Below, in pieces: positions 39,642 through 48,191 of a stretch of DNA of 64,000 nt. This stretch comes from JANQOH01 sp965214495 (GTDB lineage: Bacteria; Pseudomonadota; Alphaproteobacteria; UBA7887): contig OZ243958.1 in NCBI GenBank assembly GCA_965214495.1, positions 2,170,001 to 2,234,000 of the forward strand, written 5' to 3'. A program made the position numbers and the translations under genes. Position 1 is the first letter of the stretch, and each line of letters starts with the position of its first letter. The notes under the pieces were generated by a model. The model was not told where the DNA came from. It made no database searches and saw nothing but the letters and a program-made list of their open reading frames with translations.

Positions 39642-39685
39642 GTCGCCCGCGAAACTTTACATATGAGGCCCGTTCTCTCATGACC
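39642..39685 (+). repeat. Right copy of the direct repeat: degenerate ureF 3-prime end
   Basis: Matches 36330-36373 at 35 of 44 positions with no gaps. In the ureF frame it reads VARETLHMRPVLS then stop, against VAHETKHVRLFRS in the true gene. Its last nine bases, CTCATGACC, contain the ureG start codon. It is best explained as a target duplication made when the insert arrived, followed by decay. Confidence 0.65.
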
Positions 39686-40315
39686 TTCTCCCCTCATGGC
39701 CCTGCCCGCATAGGCATCGGCGGCCCCGTCGGCTCCGGCAAGACGGCGCTCGCCGATACCCTGTGCAAGCGTCTGCGCGAGCGCTACGACATCGCGGTGG
39801 TGACGAACGACATCTACACGCGGGAAGACGCCGACTTCCTCGTGCGTTCGGGCGCGCTGGCGGCCGAACGCATCGCCGGTGTCGAGACCGGCGGCTGTCC
39901 CCACACCGCTATCCGTGAGGATGCCTCGATCAACCTCGCCGCGGTCGCCGCCATGACCGCGCGGTTCCCGGGCCTCGATCTGATCCTGATCGAGTCCGGC
40001 GGCGACAATCTGGCGGCGACGTTCAGCCCCGAGCTCGCCGACGTGACGCTCTACGTCATCGACGTGGCGGCCGGCGACAAGATCCCGCGCAAGGGCGGCC
40101 CCGGCATCACGCGATCGGACCTGCTGGTGATCAACAAGATCGACCTCGCGCCGCTGGTCGGGGCCGATCTGGCGGTCATGGACCGCGACGCCCGCAGGAT
40201 GCGCGGCAACCGCCCCTTCGTGTTCGCCAATCTGAAAGCCGGCGACGGCGTCGATACCATCGCCGATTTTCTGCTTGCCGCCACGGGGCTCGCGGAACCC
40301 CGCGCGGTGTCGTAA
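39680..40315 (+). CDS. ureG: Urease accessory GTPase UreG
   Basis: A 211-residue SIMIBI-class GTPase that supplies nickel to urease. Seen: P-loop GIGGPVGSGKTALADTLC, VVTNDIYTREDADFL, the metal-binding CPH in VETGGCPHTAIREDAS, ESGGDNLAATFSPELAD and the specificity motif INKIDLAPLVGADL. It is complete and intact in spite of the insert separating it from ureF. It has no Shine-Dalgarno as tidy as the other ure genes. It may be read from the upstream operon through the insert or from a local promoter. Confidence 0.96.
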   Translation: MTFSPHGPARIGIGGPVGSGKTALADTLCKRLRERYDIAVVTNDIYTREDADFLVRSGALAAERIAGVETGGCPHTAIREDASINLAAVAAMTARFPGLDLILIESGGDNLAATFSPELADVTLYVIDVAAGDKIPRKGGPGITRSDLLVINKIDLAPLVGADLAVMDRDARRMRGNRPFVFANLKAGDGVDTIADFLLAATGLAEPRAVS

Positions 40316-40503
40316 CGCCCGCTCTCCCGCCCGCCGGAAGGCGCACGGAGCCCGTCCGCTCGCGGGCCGAACCTTACCGATACCCGGCGCGGCGCGGTCG
40401 GCCCTTGGATGTTCGGCGCGCCCGGTGCTATGTAGCCGGGCCTCGGCGCGGTCGCGGACCGCCGCGTCGCGAGCGCCGATCCGCAAAGCCGGGAAGCGAA
40501 CCC
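40316..40503. other. Intergenic leader before metK
   Basis: 188 bases. No gene and no recognisable SAM riboswitch core. Several GC-rich hairpins are possible, none with a T-tract. The metK promoter must lie here if it is not read from ureG. Confidence 0.4.
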
Positions 40504-41673
40504 ATGCCGCGCGCCGACTATCTCTTCACCAGCGAATCGGTTTCCGAGGGCCATCCGGACAAGGTGTGCGACCGCATATCGGACGCGGCGGTCGATGCAT
40601 TTCTCGCGACCGGCGACCCGCGCGCGCGCGTCGCCTGCGAGACCATGGCGACGACCAACCTCATCGTGGTGGCCGGCGAGACCCGGGGGCCCGAGATCGG
40701 CAACGACGAGATCGAAGCGATCGCGCGCGCCGCGGTGCGCGATATCGGCTACGAACAGGACGGTTTCCACTGGCGCACGGCGCGGGTCGAAGTGCATCTG
40801 CACAGCCAGTCCGGCGATATTGCGCAGGGCGTGGATGACGACGGCAACAAGGATCTCGGCGCCGGCGACCAGGGGATCATGTTCGGCTATGCATGTCGCG
40901 AGACCGAAGCGCTGATGCCGGCACCCATCCATTTCAGCCACGAGATCCTGCGCGCGCTGGCGCAGGCGCGTCGGTCGGGCGCCGAACCCGGTCTCGGTCC
41001 GGACGCGAAAAGCCAGGTGACCCTGCGCTACGCGAACGGCAAGCCCGTCGGCGCCGCCTCGGTGGTGGTGTCGACGCAGCACGCGGGCGCGCTCGACCAG
41101 GACGCCGTGCGCGAGATCGTGCGCCCGTATGTCGCTGCCACGCTGCCCGACGGCTGGATGTGCCCCGAATCCGAGTTCTACGTGAATCCGACCGGGCGCT
41201 TCGTCATCGGCGGGCCGGTCGGCGACGCGGGTCTGACCGGCCGCAAGATCGTCGTCGATACCTATGGCGGCGCCGCGCCCCACGGCGGCGGAGCGTTCTC
41301 CGGCAAGGATCCGAGCAAGGTCGATCGATCGGCGGCCTACGCGGCGCGCTATCTCGCCAAGAACGTCGTCGCGGCCGGACTGGCGAACCGCTGCACCATT
41401 CAACTCGCGTACGCGATCGGGGTCTCGAAACCCCTGTCGCTCTACATCGATACCCATGGTACCGGAGAGGTCGAAGAGCGCCGTCTCGAAGGCGTCCTGC
41501 GCGACGCGATGGACCTGTCGCCGCGCGGCATTCGCGACCATCTGCGGCTCGTGAAACCGATCTACGCGCGTACCGCCGCCTACGGCCATTTCGGCCGCGA
41601 ACCCGACGAAGACGGCGGTTTCTCCTGGGAACGCACCGACCTCGCCGACGACCTGCGGCGCGTCTGTCGCTGA
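40504..41673 (+). CDS. metK: S-adenosylmethionine synthetase
   Basis: A 389-residue cytosolic enzyme making SAM from methionine and ATP. Signature motifs: SVSEGHPDKVCDRISDA near the start, GAGDQGIMFGYAC with the second signature, and the P-loop-like GGGAFSGKDPSKVDRSAAY. The ATG at 40504 is the family start (MPRADYLFTSESVSEGHPDK); the open frame further upstream has no similarity. trmB follows 13 bases later, which together with rimP-nusA is a common alphaproteobacterial order. Confidence 0.97.
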   Translation: MPRADYLFTSESVSEGHPDKVCDRISDAAVDAFLATGDPRARVACETMATTNLIVVAGETRGPEIGNDEIEAIARAAVRDIGYEQDGFHWRTARVEVHLHSQSGDIAQGVDDDGNKDLGAGDQGIMFGYACRETEALMPAPIHFSHEILRALAQARRSGAEPGLGPDAKSQVTLRYANGKPVGAASVVVSTQHAGALDQDAVREIVRPYVAATLPDGWMCPESEFYVNPTGRFVIGGPVGDAGLTGRKIVVDTYGGAAPHGGGAFSGKDPSKVDRSAAYAARYLAKNVVAAGLANRCTIQLAYAIGVSKPLSLYIDTHGTGEVEERRLEGVLRDAMDLSPRGIRDHLRLVKPIYARTAAYGHFGREPDEDGGFSWERTDLADDLRRVCR

Positions 41674-41686
41674 CATCCGCAAGCGT

Positions 41687-42370
41687 GTGGTTTTGTACGG
41701 ACGCCGGCGGGGGGGCCGCCTCCGCCCGCGCCGGCGCGCACTTCTCGATACGCTTTTGCCCACCGTCGGGGTCGGTATTCCGGAGAGCGGACGTATCGCG
41801 GACCCGTGGTCCGCGCTCGGGATCGAACGGGCCGTGCCGTTGTGGCTTGAAATCGGCTTCGGCGGCGGCGAGCACCTGGTCTGGCAGGCGGCCCGGCGCC
41901 GCGACGTCGCGATCGTCGGCTGCGAGGCTTATGTGGATGGGGTGGCGCGCCTGCTGGCGTCCATCGAGGATGCGAACCTGACCCACGTGCGCGTGTTCCC
42001 GGACGATGCGCGCCCGCTTGTCGCGGCACTTCCCGAGGCGTGCCTTTCACGAGTCTTCGCCTTGTTCCCCGATCCGTGGCCGAAGACACGGCACCACAAA
42101 AGACGTCTGATCACCACGGCGTTCCTGAACGACCTGGCGCGGACGATGGTGAACGGCGCGGAACTGCGTCTGGCGACCGACCATCCCGGCTATCGGAACT
42201 GGATGCTCGCGCGCACGCTTACACATCGGGCGTTCGCCTGGACCGCTCGCGGCGCGGCGGACTGGCGTCGTCGCCCCGCCGATTGGCCGGAGACCCGCTA
42301 CGAACGGAAAGCGCGCGCGGCAGGGCGGGAATGCGTTTATCTGCGTTTCGTCCGGCGAGGCGCGCGCTGA
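41687..42370 (+). CDS. trmB: tRNA (guanine-N7-)-methyltransferase TrmB
   Basis: A 227-residue SAM-dependent enzyme that makes m7G46 in the tRNA variable loop. Seen: YGRRRGGRLRPRRRALLDTL, SAM motif WLEIGFGGGEHLVWQAARR, CEAYVDGVARLL, FPDPWPKTRHHKRRLI with the family's PDPWPKKRH block, and TRYERKARAAGRECVYLRF. A GTG at 41687 is taken as start; a TTG two codons later is possible. It lies directly after metK, which makes its cofactor. Confidence 0.95.
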   Translation: MVLYGRRRGGRLRPRRRALLDTLLPTVGVGIPESGRIADPWSALGIERAVPLWLEIGFGGGEHLVWQAARRRDVAIVGCEAYVDGVARLLASIEDANLTHVRVFPDDARPLVAALPEACLSRVFALFPDPWPKTRHHKRRLITTAFLNDLARTMVNGAELRLATDHPGYRNWMLARTLTHRAFAWTARGAADWRRRPADWPETRYERKARAAGRECVYLRFVRRGAR

Positions 42371-42372
42371 CC

Positions 42373-42400
42373 TTGCGGTGCGGGCGATTTTGCGTATATA
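42373..42400 (+). promoter_or_regulatory. Promoter of the rimP-nusA-infB operon
   Basis: TTGCGG (42373-42378), 16 bases, TATATA (42395-42400). The -10 matches five of six consensus bases. It would start RNA near 42407 and give a leader of about 110 bases with two hairpins. Confidence 0.55.
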
Positions 42401-42450
42401 GGGAGCGATCGACACGTTGTCCGGCCCTCGCGCTTGCCGGGCGGCGGGAG

Positions 42451-42507
42451 GCCGACCGTTCCACGGTCGGCGCCCTCGACCGTGGGCCTCGCGCCCACTT
42501 TCTGTTT
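42451..42507 (+). terminator. Attenuator-like double hairpin in the rimP leader
   Basis: GCCGACCGT-TCC-ACGGTCGGC (42451-42471) is a perfect 9-bp hairpin. GTGGGC-CTCGC-GCCCAC followed by TTTCTGTTT (42482-42507) is a classic intrinsic terminator that ends 13 bases before the rimP start. A terminator so close to the first codon suggests attenuation. Conserved terminator leaders ahead of rimP have been described in proteobacteria (recollection). Confidence 0.65.
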
Positions 42508-42519
42508 CGGGACCTTGCG

Positions 42520-43023
42520 TTGGATCGAGAAAGCGCCGGAACGACAAAGGAACTGATCGCCCCGACGATCGAGGCGATGGGCTATGCCGTGGTTCGCGTG
42601 CGGCTTTCCGGACTCCGCTCGCTGACGCTTCAGGTGATGGTCGAACGCGGCGACGGCGCGCCGATGACGGTGGACGACTGCGCTGCGGTCAGCGATGCGG
42701 TGTCGGCGCTGCTCGACGTGGAAGATCCGATCGCCGGGTCCTACCTCCTGGAAGTGACGTCGCCGGGGATCGACCGACCGCTGGTGCGACCTGCCGACTA
42801 CACGCGGTTCGCCGGCTTCGAGGCGAAGCTCGAGACCGAGACCCCGATCGCCGGACGCAAACGCTTTCGAGGGCGTCTGATCGGATACACCGATCCGGTG
42901 GTGCGCATCGATATCGGCAGTGCCGAAGGCTCGGTCGAGGTGCCCCTCGCGGCGATTCGATCGGCCAAACTCGTATTGACCGACGCACTGATCGCCGCCA
43001 GCGGCAAGACGGGGGAGCGATAA
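42520..43023 (+). CDS. rimP: Ribosome maturation factor RimP
   Basis: About 167 residues from a TTG at 42520, the first start after the leader hairpins. It shows LIAPTIEAMGYAVVRVRLSG, ERGDGAPMTVDDCAAVSDAV, LEVTSPGIDRPLVRPADYTR with the conserved SPG-DRPL, and a C-terminal Sm-like domain (FRGRLIGYTDPVVRIDI). It assists 30S assembly. The open frame extends upstream through the leader and trmB, but those codons are not RimP-like. nusA starts 2 bases after the stop. Confidence 0.93.
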   Translation: MDRESAGTTKELIAPTIEAMGYAVVRVRLSGLRSLTLQVMVERGDGAPMTVDDCAAVSDAVSALLDVEDPIAGSYLLEVTSPGIDRPLVRPADYTRFAGFEAKLETETPIAGRKRFRGRLIGYTDPVVRIDIGSAEGSVEVPLAAIRSAKLVLTDALIAASGKTGER

Positions 43024-43025
43024 CC

Positions 43026-44585
43026 ATGCTGACCAGCGCGAGCGAAAGTCTGGCCCGGCCGGAACTGCTGCAAGTGGCGGACGCGGTGGCCCGCGACAAG
43101 GCGATCGACCGCGAGATCGTCGTCGAGGCGATGGAGCAGGCGATCCAGACCGCGGCGCGGCGCAAATACGGCATGGAACTCGATATTCGCGCGCAGATTA
43201 CGCCGAAGACCGGTGAAATCCGCTTGAGCCGGATACGCAAGGTCGTCGATGCGGTCGAAGACGACGCGGTCGAGATCGCGCTCGCCGACGCGCAAGCCCG
43301 CGACTCGGCACTGGAGGTCGGTGACGAGTTCGTCGAGGGGTTGCCGCCGATCGACCTCGGGCGCCTGGCGGCGCAAGCGGCCAAGCAGGTGATCGTGCAG
43401 CGCGTGCGCGACGCCGAGCGCGAGCGTCAATACGAGGAATACAAGGATCGGGTCGGCGAGATCGTCAACGGCCTCGTCAAGAGCGACGACTACGGGACCG
43501 TGGTGGTCGATCTCGGTCGCGCGGAGGGGGTCATGCGCCGCGACGAATCGCTGCCGCGCGAGCATTTCCGCGAGGGTGAGCGCTTGCGCGCCCTGATTTG
43601 CGACGTCAGGCGCGAACTGCGCGGGCCGCAGATTTTCCTGTCGCGCTCGCGGCCCGAATTCATGGCCATGCTGTTCCGCCAGGAAGTACCCGAGGTCTAT
43701 GACAACATCATCGAGATCCGCTCGGTGGCCCGCGATCCGGGCAGCCGGGCGAAGATCGCCGTGTTGTCGAACGACTCGGGCATCGACCCGGTCGGCGCCT
43801 GCGTCGGCATGAGGGGCAGTCGCGTGCAGGCCGTGGTCAGCGAGTTGCAGGGCGAGAAGATCGACATCATTCAATGGAACCCCGACCCGGCGACCTTCAT
43901 CGTCAACGCGCTCGCGCCGGCCGAGGTCACCAAGGTGGTGCTCGATGAGGAAACGCGGCGGATCGAGGTCGTCGTCCCGGACGAACAGCAGAGCCTCGCC
44001 ATCGGTCGGCGCGGCCAGAATGTGCGTCTGGCCGCGCAACTCACCGGCTGGGACATCGACATCATGACCGAGGGCCAGGAATCGGAACGCCGGACCGAGG
44101 AATTTCGCGTCGCCTCGGCGTTGTTCATGGAAGCGCTCAACGTCGATGACGTGATTGCCCACCTGCTGGTGACCGAAGGGTTTACCGACGTGGAATCCGT
44201 GGCTTTCATGCCGGTGGAGGAACTGGCCGAGATCGAAGGCTTCGACGCCGGAATCGCCGAGGAACTGCGGGCGCGGGCGCGCGATCACCTGCTTAAGCGG
44301 AACGAGGAACTGACCCGGCAGCGTCGCGAGCTCGGCGTCGAAGACCGCATCGCCGAGATCGAAGGGCTGACTCCGGCGATACAGGTCGGGCTCGGCGAGG
44401 CCGGCATCAAGACACTCGACGATCTCGCCGATCTGGCCAGCGACGAATTGCGGGAGATCGTCGGCGAGGACGCGCTCGACGAGGAAACGGCGGGCGAGGT
44501 CATCATGGCCGCGCGCGCGCACTGGTTCGCCGATGATCCGGTGCCGCAAGACGAACGTGCCAGCGACGACGGCAGCATCGCCTGA
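43026..44585 (+). CDS. nusA: Transcription termination/antitermination factor NusA
   Basis: A 519-residue RNA polymerase-binding factor. N-terminal domain (ELLQVADAVARDKAIDREIV) then S1 (VGEIVNGLVKSDDYGTVVVD), KH1 and KH2 (GMRGSRVQAVVSELQGEKID; QQSLAIGRRGQNVRLAAQLT), and two C-terminal helix-hairpin-helix repeats (LLVTEGFTDVESVAFMPVEE; GIKTLDDLADLASDELREI) found in alpha- and gammaproteobacterial NusA. It follows rimP in the standard order and may regulate its own leader. Confidence 0.97.
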   Translation: MLTSASESLARPELLQVADAVARDKAIDREIVVEAMEQAIQTAARRKYGMELDIRAQITPKTGEIRLSRIRKVVDAVEDDAVEIALADAQARDSALEVGDEFVEGLPPIDLGRLAAQAAKQVIVQRVRDAERERQYEEYKDRVGEIVNGLVKSDDYGTVVVDLGRAEGVMRRDESLPREHFREGERLRALICDVRRELRGPQIFLSRSRPEFMAMLFRQEVPEVYDNIIEIRSVARDPGSRAKIAVLSNDSGIDPVGACVGMRGSRVQAVVSELQGEKIDIIQWNPDPATFIVNALAPAEVTKVVLDEETRRIEVVVPDEQQSLAIGRRGQNVRLAAQLTGWDIDIMTEGQESERRTEEFRVASALFMEALNVDDVIAHLLVTEGFTDVESVAFMPVEELAEIEGFDAGIAEELRARARDHLLKRNEELTRQRRELGVEDRIAEIEGLTPAIQVGLGEAGIKTLDDLADLASDELREIVGEDALDEETAGEVIMAARAHWFADDPVPQDERASDDGSIA

Positions 44586-44598
44586 GCGGGAGCGCGGG

Positions 44599-45228
44599 AT
44601 GGACGTACAACCCGCTGCGGCGCGCTCGCCTCGCGGCGGGGGCGGCGATAATCGCCGTCGGTGCGCCGTTACCCGGCGCATACTGGACAAGTCGGCGTTG
44701 ATCCGTTTCGTTAGGGCGCCGGACGGCACGGTGGTTCCCGATGTCGGTCAAACCCTGCCGGGACGCGGCGTTTGGGTCGGCGCCGAACGGGATCTGGTCG
44801 CGGCCGCGTGTCGGCGCAAGGGCGCTCTGGCGCGCGCCGGGCGGGTGTCGGGCGATCTGGCGGCGCGCTGCGAGAGCGTATTGGTCGTGCGCGCGCTCGA
44901 GTTGCTGGGCCTTGCGCGCCGCGCCGGGCAGTTGGCTATCGGCGCGCACGCGGTTCGCGAAGCGCTGAAGGCCGGAGCCGCCGCGGTTCTGGTGCAGGCG
45001 CGCGATGCCGCAGCGGACGGCCGCGCGAAGATAGAACGGCTGCGCGCCGCCGCGGCGCCCGACTGCGCAGCGGTGACGCTGTTCGACCGGGCCGAGCTGG
45101 CGGCGGCGCTGGGGCGCGATGCGGCTCACATCGCCATCCGCTCCGGCGGATTGGCCACGAAGTTCGAGACGACAGCCGGTCGGTTGGCCGGGTTCAGGGC
45201 GGGGGCGAGGGAGCGTCGAACGACATGA
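44599..45228 (+). CDS. YlxR (DUF448) - L7Ae-like RNA-binding fusion protein
   Basis: A 209-residue protein with two domains. Residues about 18-85 are a YlxR-type domain (RRCAVTRRILDKSALIRFVR, LPGRGVWVGAERDLV), and about 95-185 are an L7Ae/YlxQ-like domain (ALELLGLARRAGQLAIGAHA, AAVLVQARDAA). In Firmicutes these are neighbouring genes between nusA and infB; the fusion is the usual alphaproteobacterial form. It probably binds RNA or nucleoid-associated targets. The usual CI in R-x-CI is CA here. Its stop overlaps the infB start (ATGA). Confidence 0.88.
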   Translation: MDVQPAAARSPRGGGGDNRRRCAVTRRILDKSALIRFVRAPDGTVVPDVGQTLPGRGVWVGAERDLVAAACRRKGALARAGRVSGDLAARCESVLVVRALELLGLARRAGQLAIGAHAVREALKAGAAAVLVQARDAAADGRAKIERLRAAAAPDCAAVTLFDRAELAAALGRDAAHIAIRSGGLATKFETTAGRLAGFRAGARERRTT

Positions 45229-47792
45229 GCGAGAAGGCGAACACCGGCGAGCGTAAGACCCTCGGTTTGTCTCGTCCCGGCAAGCTTGAACTCAGGAAGA
45301 CCGTCGAGGGCGGACAGATCCGCCAGAGTTTCTCGCATGGTCGCTCCAAGTCCGTGCAGGTCGAGGTCAAGAAGAAACGCACCTTCAAACGCGGCACGAC
45401 CGGCCGGCTGACCGAGGTCAAGCAGGGTATGGGTGCCGGCGTCGCGTCACCCGCGGGCGACAAGACGCCGCGCAAGGCCTCAGGCCACAAACTGACCGGT
45501 GAGGAGCGCGCCGCGCGTGCGCGCGCTCTGGAAGACGCCAGGCAGTTCGAGGAAGAACGGTTGCAGGCGCTGGAAAGCACGCGGCGCGCCGAGGAAGAGG
45601 CGCGCCGCCGCGCCCGGGAAGAGGCCGAACGCGAGGCGGCCGCGGCTGCGGAGCGCGCCCGGGAAGAGGAACGCGCCAAGGAGAAGGCCGCGGCCGAGGC
45701 TGCCGAAGCGGCGCGGAAGCAGAAGCAGGAAAGAGAGAAGAAAGAAAGAACCGCGGCGCGGCCACAGACCACGCCGGCGAAACCGCCGGTGCGCCGCAAG
45801 GCGGACGGCACGGAAACCGAAACACCGTCACGCCGCCGCAAGGGTCAACGCCTGTCGATCGGCCGTCACGGCGGTGGCAAGCGGCGCGGCGGCGGTAAAC
45901 TCACGGTCGTCCAGGCGCTGACCGAAGACGAGCGCCAGCGCAGCCTGGCCTCCATGCGGCGCGCGCGCGAGCGAGAGAAGCGCGCTGCGGGCGCGCGCGG
46001 CGGACCTGTCGAAACGCGGAAGGTCGTGCGCGACGTGGTCGTGCCCGAAGCGATCACGGTCCAGGAACTTGCCAACCGCATGGCGGTGCGCGGTGCTGCG
46101 GTCGTCAAATCGTTGATGAAGCTCGGCGTCATGGCGACGATCAACGATGTGATCGACGCCGACACCGCGGAGCTCGTGGTCAACGAATTCGGCCACCGTA
46201 TCAAGCGCGTCAGCGAGGCCGATGTCGAACTCGGACTGGGCGGACCGGACGACTCGTCGGAAGTCCTGCGCCCGCGCCCGCCGGTGGTCACGGTCATGGG
46301 GCATGTCGACCACGGCAAGACCTCGTTGCTCGACGCATTGCGCAACGCCGACGTCGCCTCCGGCGAGGCGGGGGGGATCACCCAGCATATCGGCGCCTAT
46401 CAGGTGGAGACCGCCGACGGACGGACGATCACGTTCATCGACACACCGGGCCACGCCGCCTTCACGGCGATGCGCCAGCGCGGCGCCAACATCACCGATA
46501 TCGTGGTGCTGGTGGTCGCTGCCGACGACGGCGTGATGCCGCAGACCGCAGAAGCGATTCAGCATGCCCAGGCGGCGGGCGCGCCGATCATTATCGCCAT
46601 CAACAAGATCGATCGACCCGACGCCGATGCCGAGCGCGTGCGTAAGGAGCTGCTGCGGCACAACATCGTGGTCGAGGAACTTGGCGGAGAGGTTTTGTCG
46701 GTGCCGGTCTCGGCGACCAGGGGGACCAACCTCGACAAACTCATCGAAGCGATCCTGCTGCAATCCGAACTGATGGAACTGTCGGCGAATCCGGATCGCG
46801 ACGCCGAAGGCGTGGTGGTCGAGGCGCGGCTCGAACGCGGCCGGGGCGTCGTCGCGACCGTGCTGGTGACACGCGGCGCGCTCGCGATCGGCGACATCAT
46901 GGTTGCCGGCAGCAAGTGGGGCCGCGTGCGTGCGTTGATCGACGACCGCGGCCGCAACGTCGAGGAAGCCGGTCCGTCGCAGCCGGTCGAGATGCTGGGG
47001 TTGAGCGACCCTCCCGAAGCGGGCGACGAGATGGTCGTGGTCGCCAACGACAGCCGCGCCCGCGAAGTGACCGAATATCGCCACAAGGTCGAGCGCGACC
47101 GTGCGGGAATTGCCAGCACGCGCGGTTCGGTCGAACAGATGTTCTCGCAGATCGCCAAGGGCGAGGCGCAGGAATTGCCCCTGGTGGTCAAGACCGATGT
47201 CCGCGGTTCTCTCGAAGCGATTCTATCGAACGTCGAGTCCCTGACCAGGAACGACGACGAGATCGACGCACGCATCCTGCTTTCGGGCGTCGGCGGCATC
47301 AGCGAATCCGACGTCACCCTGGCCGCGGCATCGAACGCGATCGTCATCGGGTTCAACGTGCGCGCCGACGCACCGGCGCGCCAGCTCGCCAAGCGGCACG
47401 GTGTCGAGGTCCGGTATTACCGGGTCATCTACGAATTGCTCGACGACCTGCGCGCCATGCTCTCCGGCATGTTGGCGCCGACCGAGCGCGAGGAGACCCT
47501 GGGCTACGCGCGCATCAAGGAGATCTTCGACATCTCCAGGGTGGGCAGGATCGCCGGCTGCGAGGTGGTGGAGGGAATCGTTCGGCGCGGTGCGCGCGCA
47601 CGACTGTTGCGCGACAACGTGGTCGTGCACGAGGGCGCCATCGGCAGCCTCAAGCACCACAAGGAAGAGGTGGGGGAAGTCCGGCAGGGCTTCGAATGCG
47701 GCATCGGGTTGGAGAACTATCAGGACCTGAAGCCCGGCGATCGTATCGAAGCGTTCACGATCGAGCAGGTCGCACGCGAATTGCGCGCGTAA
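45225..47792 (+). CDS. infB: Translation initiation factor IF-2
   Basis: An 855-residue GTPase that places initiator tRNA on the 30S subunit. A basic N-terminus (RKTLGLSRPGKLELRKTVEG) is followed by a long Glu/Arg/Ala coiled coil (about 90-185) and a short IF2_N domain (VQELANRMAVRGAAVVKSLM). The G domain has VMGHVDHGKTSLLDAL, DTPGHAAFTAMRQRGA and AINKIDRPDAD; the C-terminal domains end with FECGIGLENYQDLKPGDRIE. The ATG at 45225 is coupled to the YlxR stop. Confidence 0.97.
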   Translation: MSEKANTGERKTLGLSRPGKLELRKTVEGGQIRQSFSHGRSKSVQVEVKKKRTFKRGTTGRLTEVKQGMGAGVASPAGDKTPRKASGHKLTGEERAARARALEDARQFEEERLQALESTRRAEEEARRRAREEAEREAAAAAERAREEERAKEKAAAEAAEAARKQKQEREKKERTAARPQTTPAKPPVRRKADGTETETPSRRRKGQRLSIGRHGGGKRRGGGKLTVVQALTEDERQRSLASMRRAREREKRAAGARGGPVETRKVVRDVVVPEAITVQELANRMAVRGAAVVKSLMKLGVMATINDVIDADTAELVVNEFGHRIKRVSEADVELGLGGPDDSSEVLRPRPPVVTVMGHVDHGKTSLLDALRNADVASGEAGGITQHIGAYQVETADGRTITFIDTPGHAAFTAMRQRGANITDIVVLVVAADDGVMPQTAEAIQHAQAAGAPIIIAINKIDRPDADAERVRKELLRHNIVVEELGGEVLSVPVSATRGTNLDKLIEAILLQSELMELSANPDRDAEGVVVEARLERGRGVVATVLVTRGALAIGDIMVAGSKWGRVRALIDDRGRNVEEAGPSQPVEMLGLSDPPEAGDEMVVVANDSRAREVTEYRHKVERDRAGIASTRGSVEQMFSQIAKGEAQELPLVVKTDVRGSLEAILSNVESLTRNDDEIDARILLSGVGGISESDVTLAAASNAIVIGFNVRADAPARQLAKRHGVEVRYYRVIYELLDDLRAMLSGMLAPTEREETLGYARIKEIFDISRVGRIAGCEVVEGIVRRGARARLLRDNVVVHEGAIGSLKHHKEEVGEVRQGFECGIGLENYQDLKPGDRIEAFTIEQVARELRA

Positions 47793-47797
47793 GGGCG

Positions 47798-48184
47798 ATG
47801 ATGGCGAGACGGGCGCGCGGCGGGCGCGTCAGCCAGCGGCAGTTGCGGGTGGGCGAGGCGCTGCGCCACGCGTTGGCCACCGTGCTCGCGCGCGACGAAC
47901 TGCGCGATCCGGCGTTGCGCGACGAGTCGGTTACCGTGTCGGAAGTCCGCGTGAGCCCCGATCTGCGTAACGCTACGGCATTCGTCTGCCGGCTCGGCGG
48001 CGGCGATATGGCCCCTGTGCTCGAAGGACTGGAGCGCGCGGCGCCACATCTCAATGCGCGACTCGCCGCCGCGCTGCGGTTGCGCAACACGCCGCGGTTG
48101 AGTTTCGTCGCCGACCCGTCGTTCGACCGGGCGGCGCGGATCGCTTCGTTGCTGGCGGACGACGCGCCGGCGCGGGACGGTTGA
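47798..48184 (+). CDS. rbfA: Ribosome-binding factor A
   Basis: A 128-residue KH-like 16S rRNA-processing factor. Two ATGs in tandem (47798, 47801) follow GGGCG. Seen: QRQLRVGEALRHALATVLAR, VTVSEVRVSPDLRNATAFVC, RAAPHLNARLAAALRLRNTP and LSFVADPSFDRAARIASLL. It lies 5 bases after infB, the standard order, and 7 before truB. Confidence 0.95.
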   Translation: MMARRARGGRVSQRQLRVGEALRHALATVLARDELRDPALRDESVTVSEVRVSPDLRNATAFVCRLGGGDMAPVLEGLERAAPHLNARLAAALRLRNTPRLSFVADPSFDRAARIASLLADDAPARDG

Positions 48185-48191
48185 GTCGGAG

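Noticed and set aside
40316..40503. A SAM or SAM/SAH riboswitch before metK
   Set aside because: The leader is long enough, but I could not find the conserved core of any SAM riboswitch class. A covariance-model scan would settle it.
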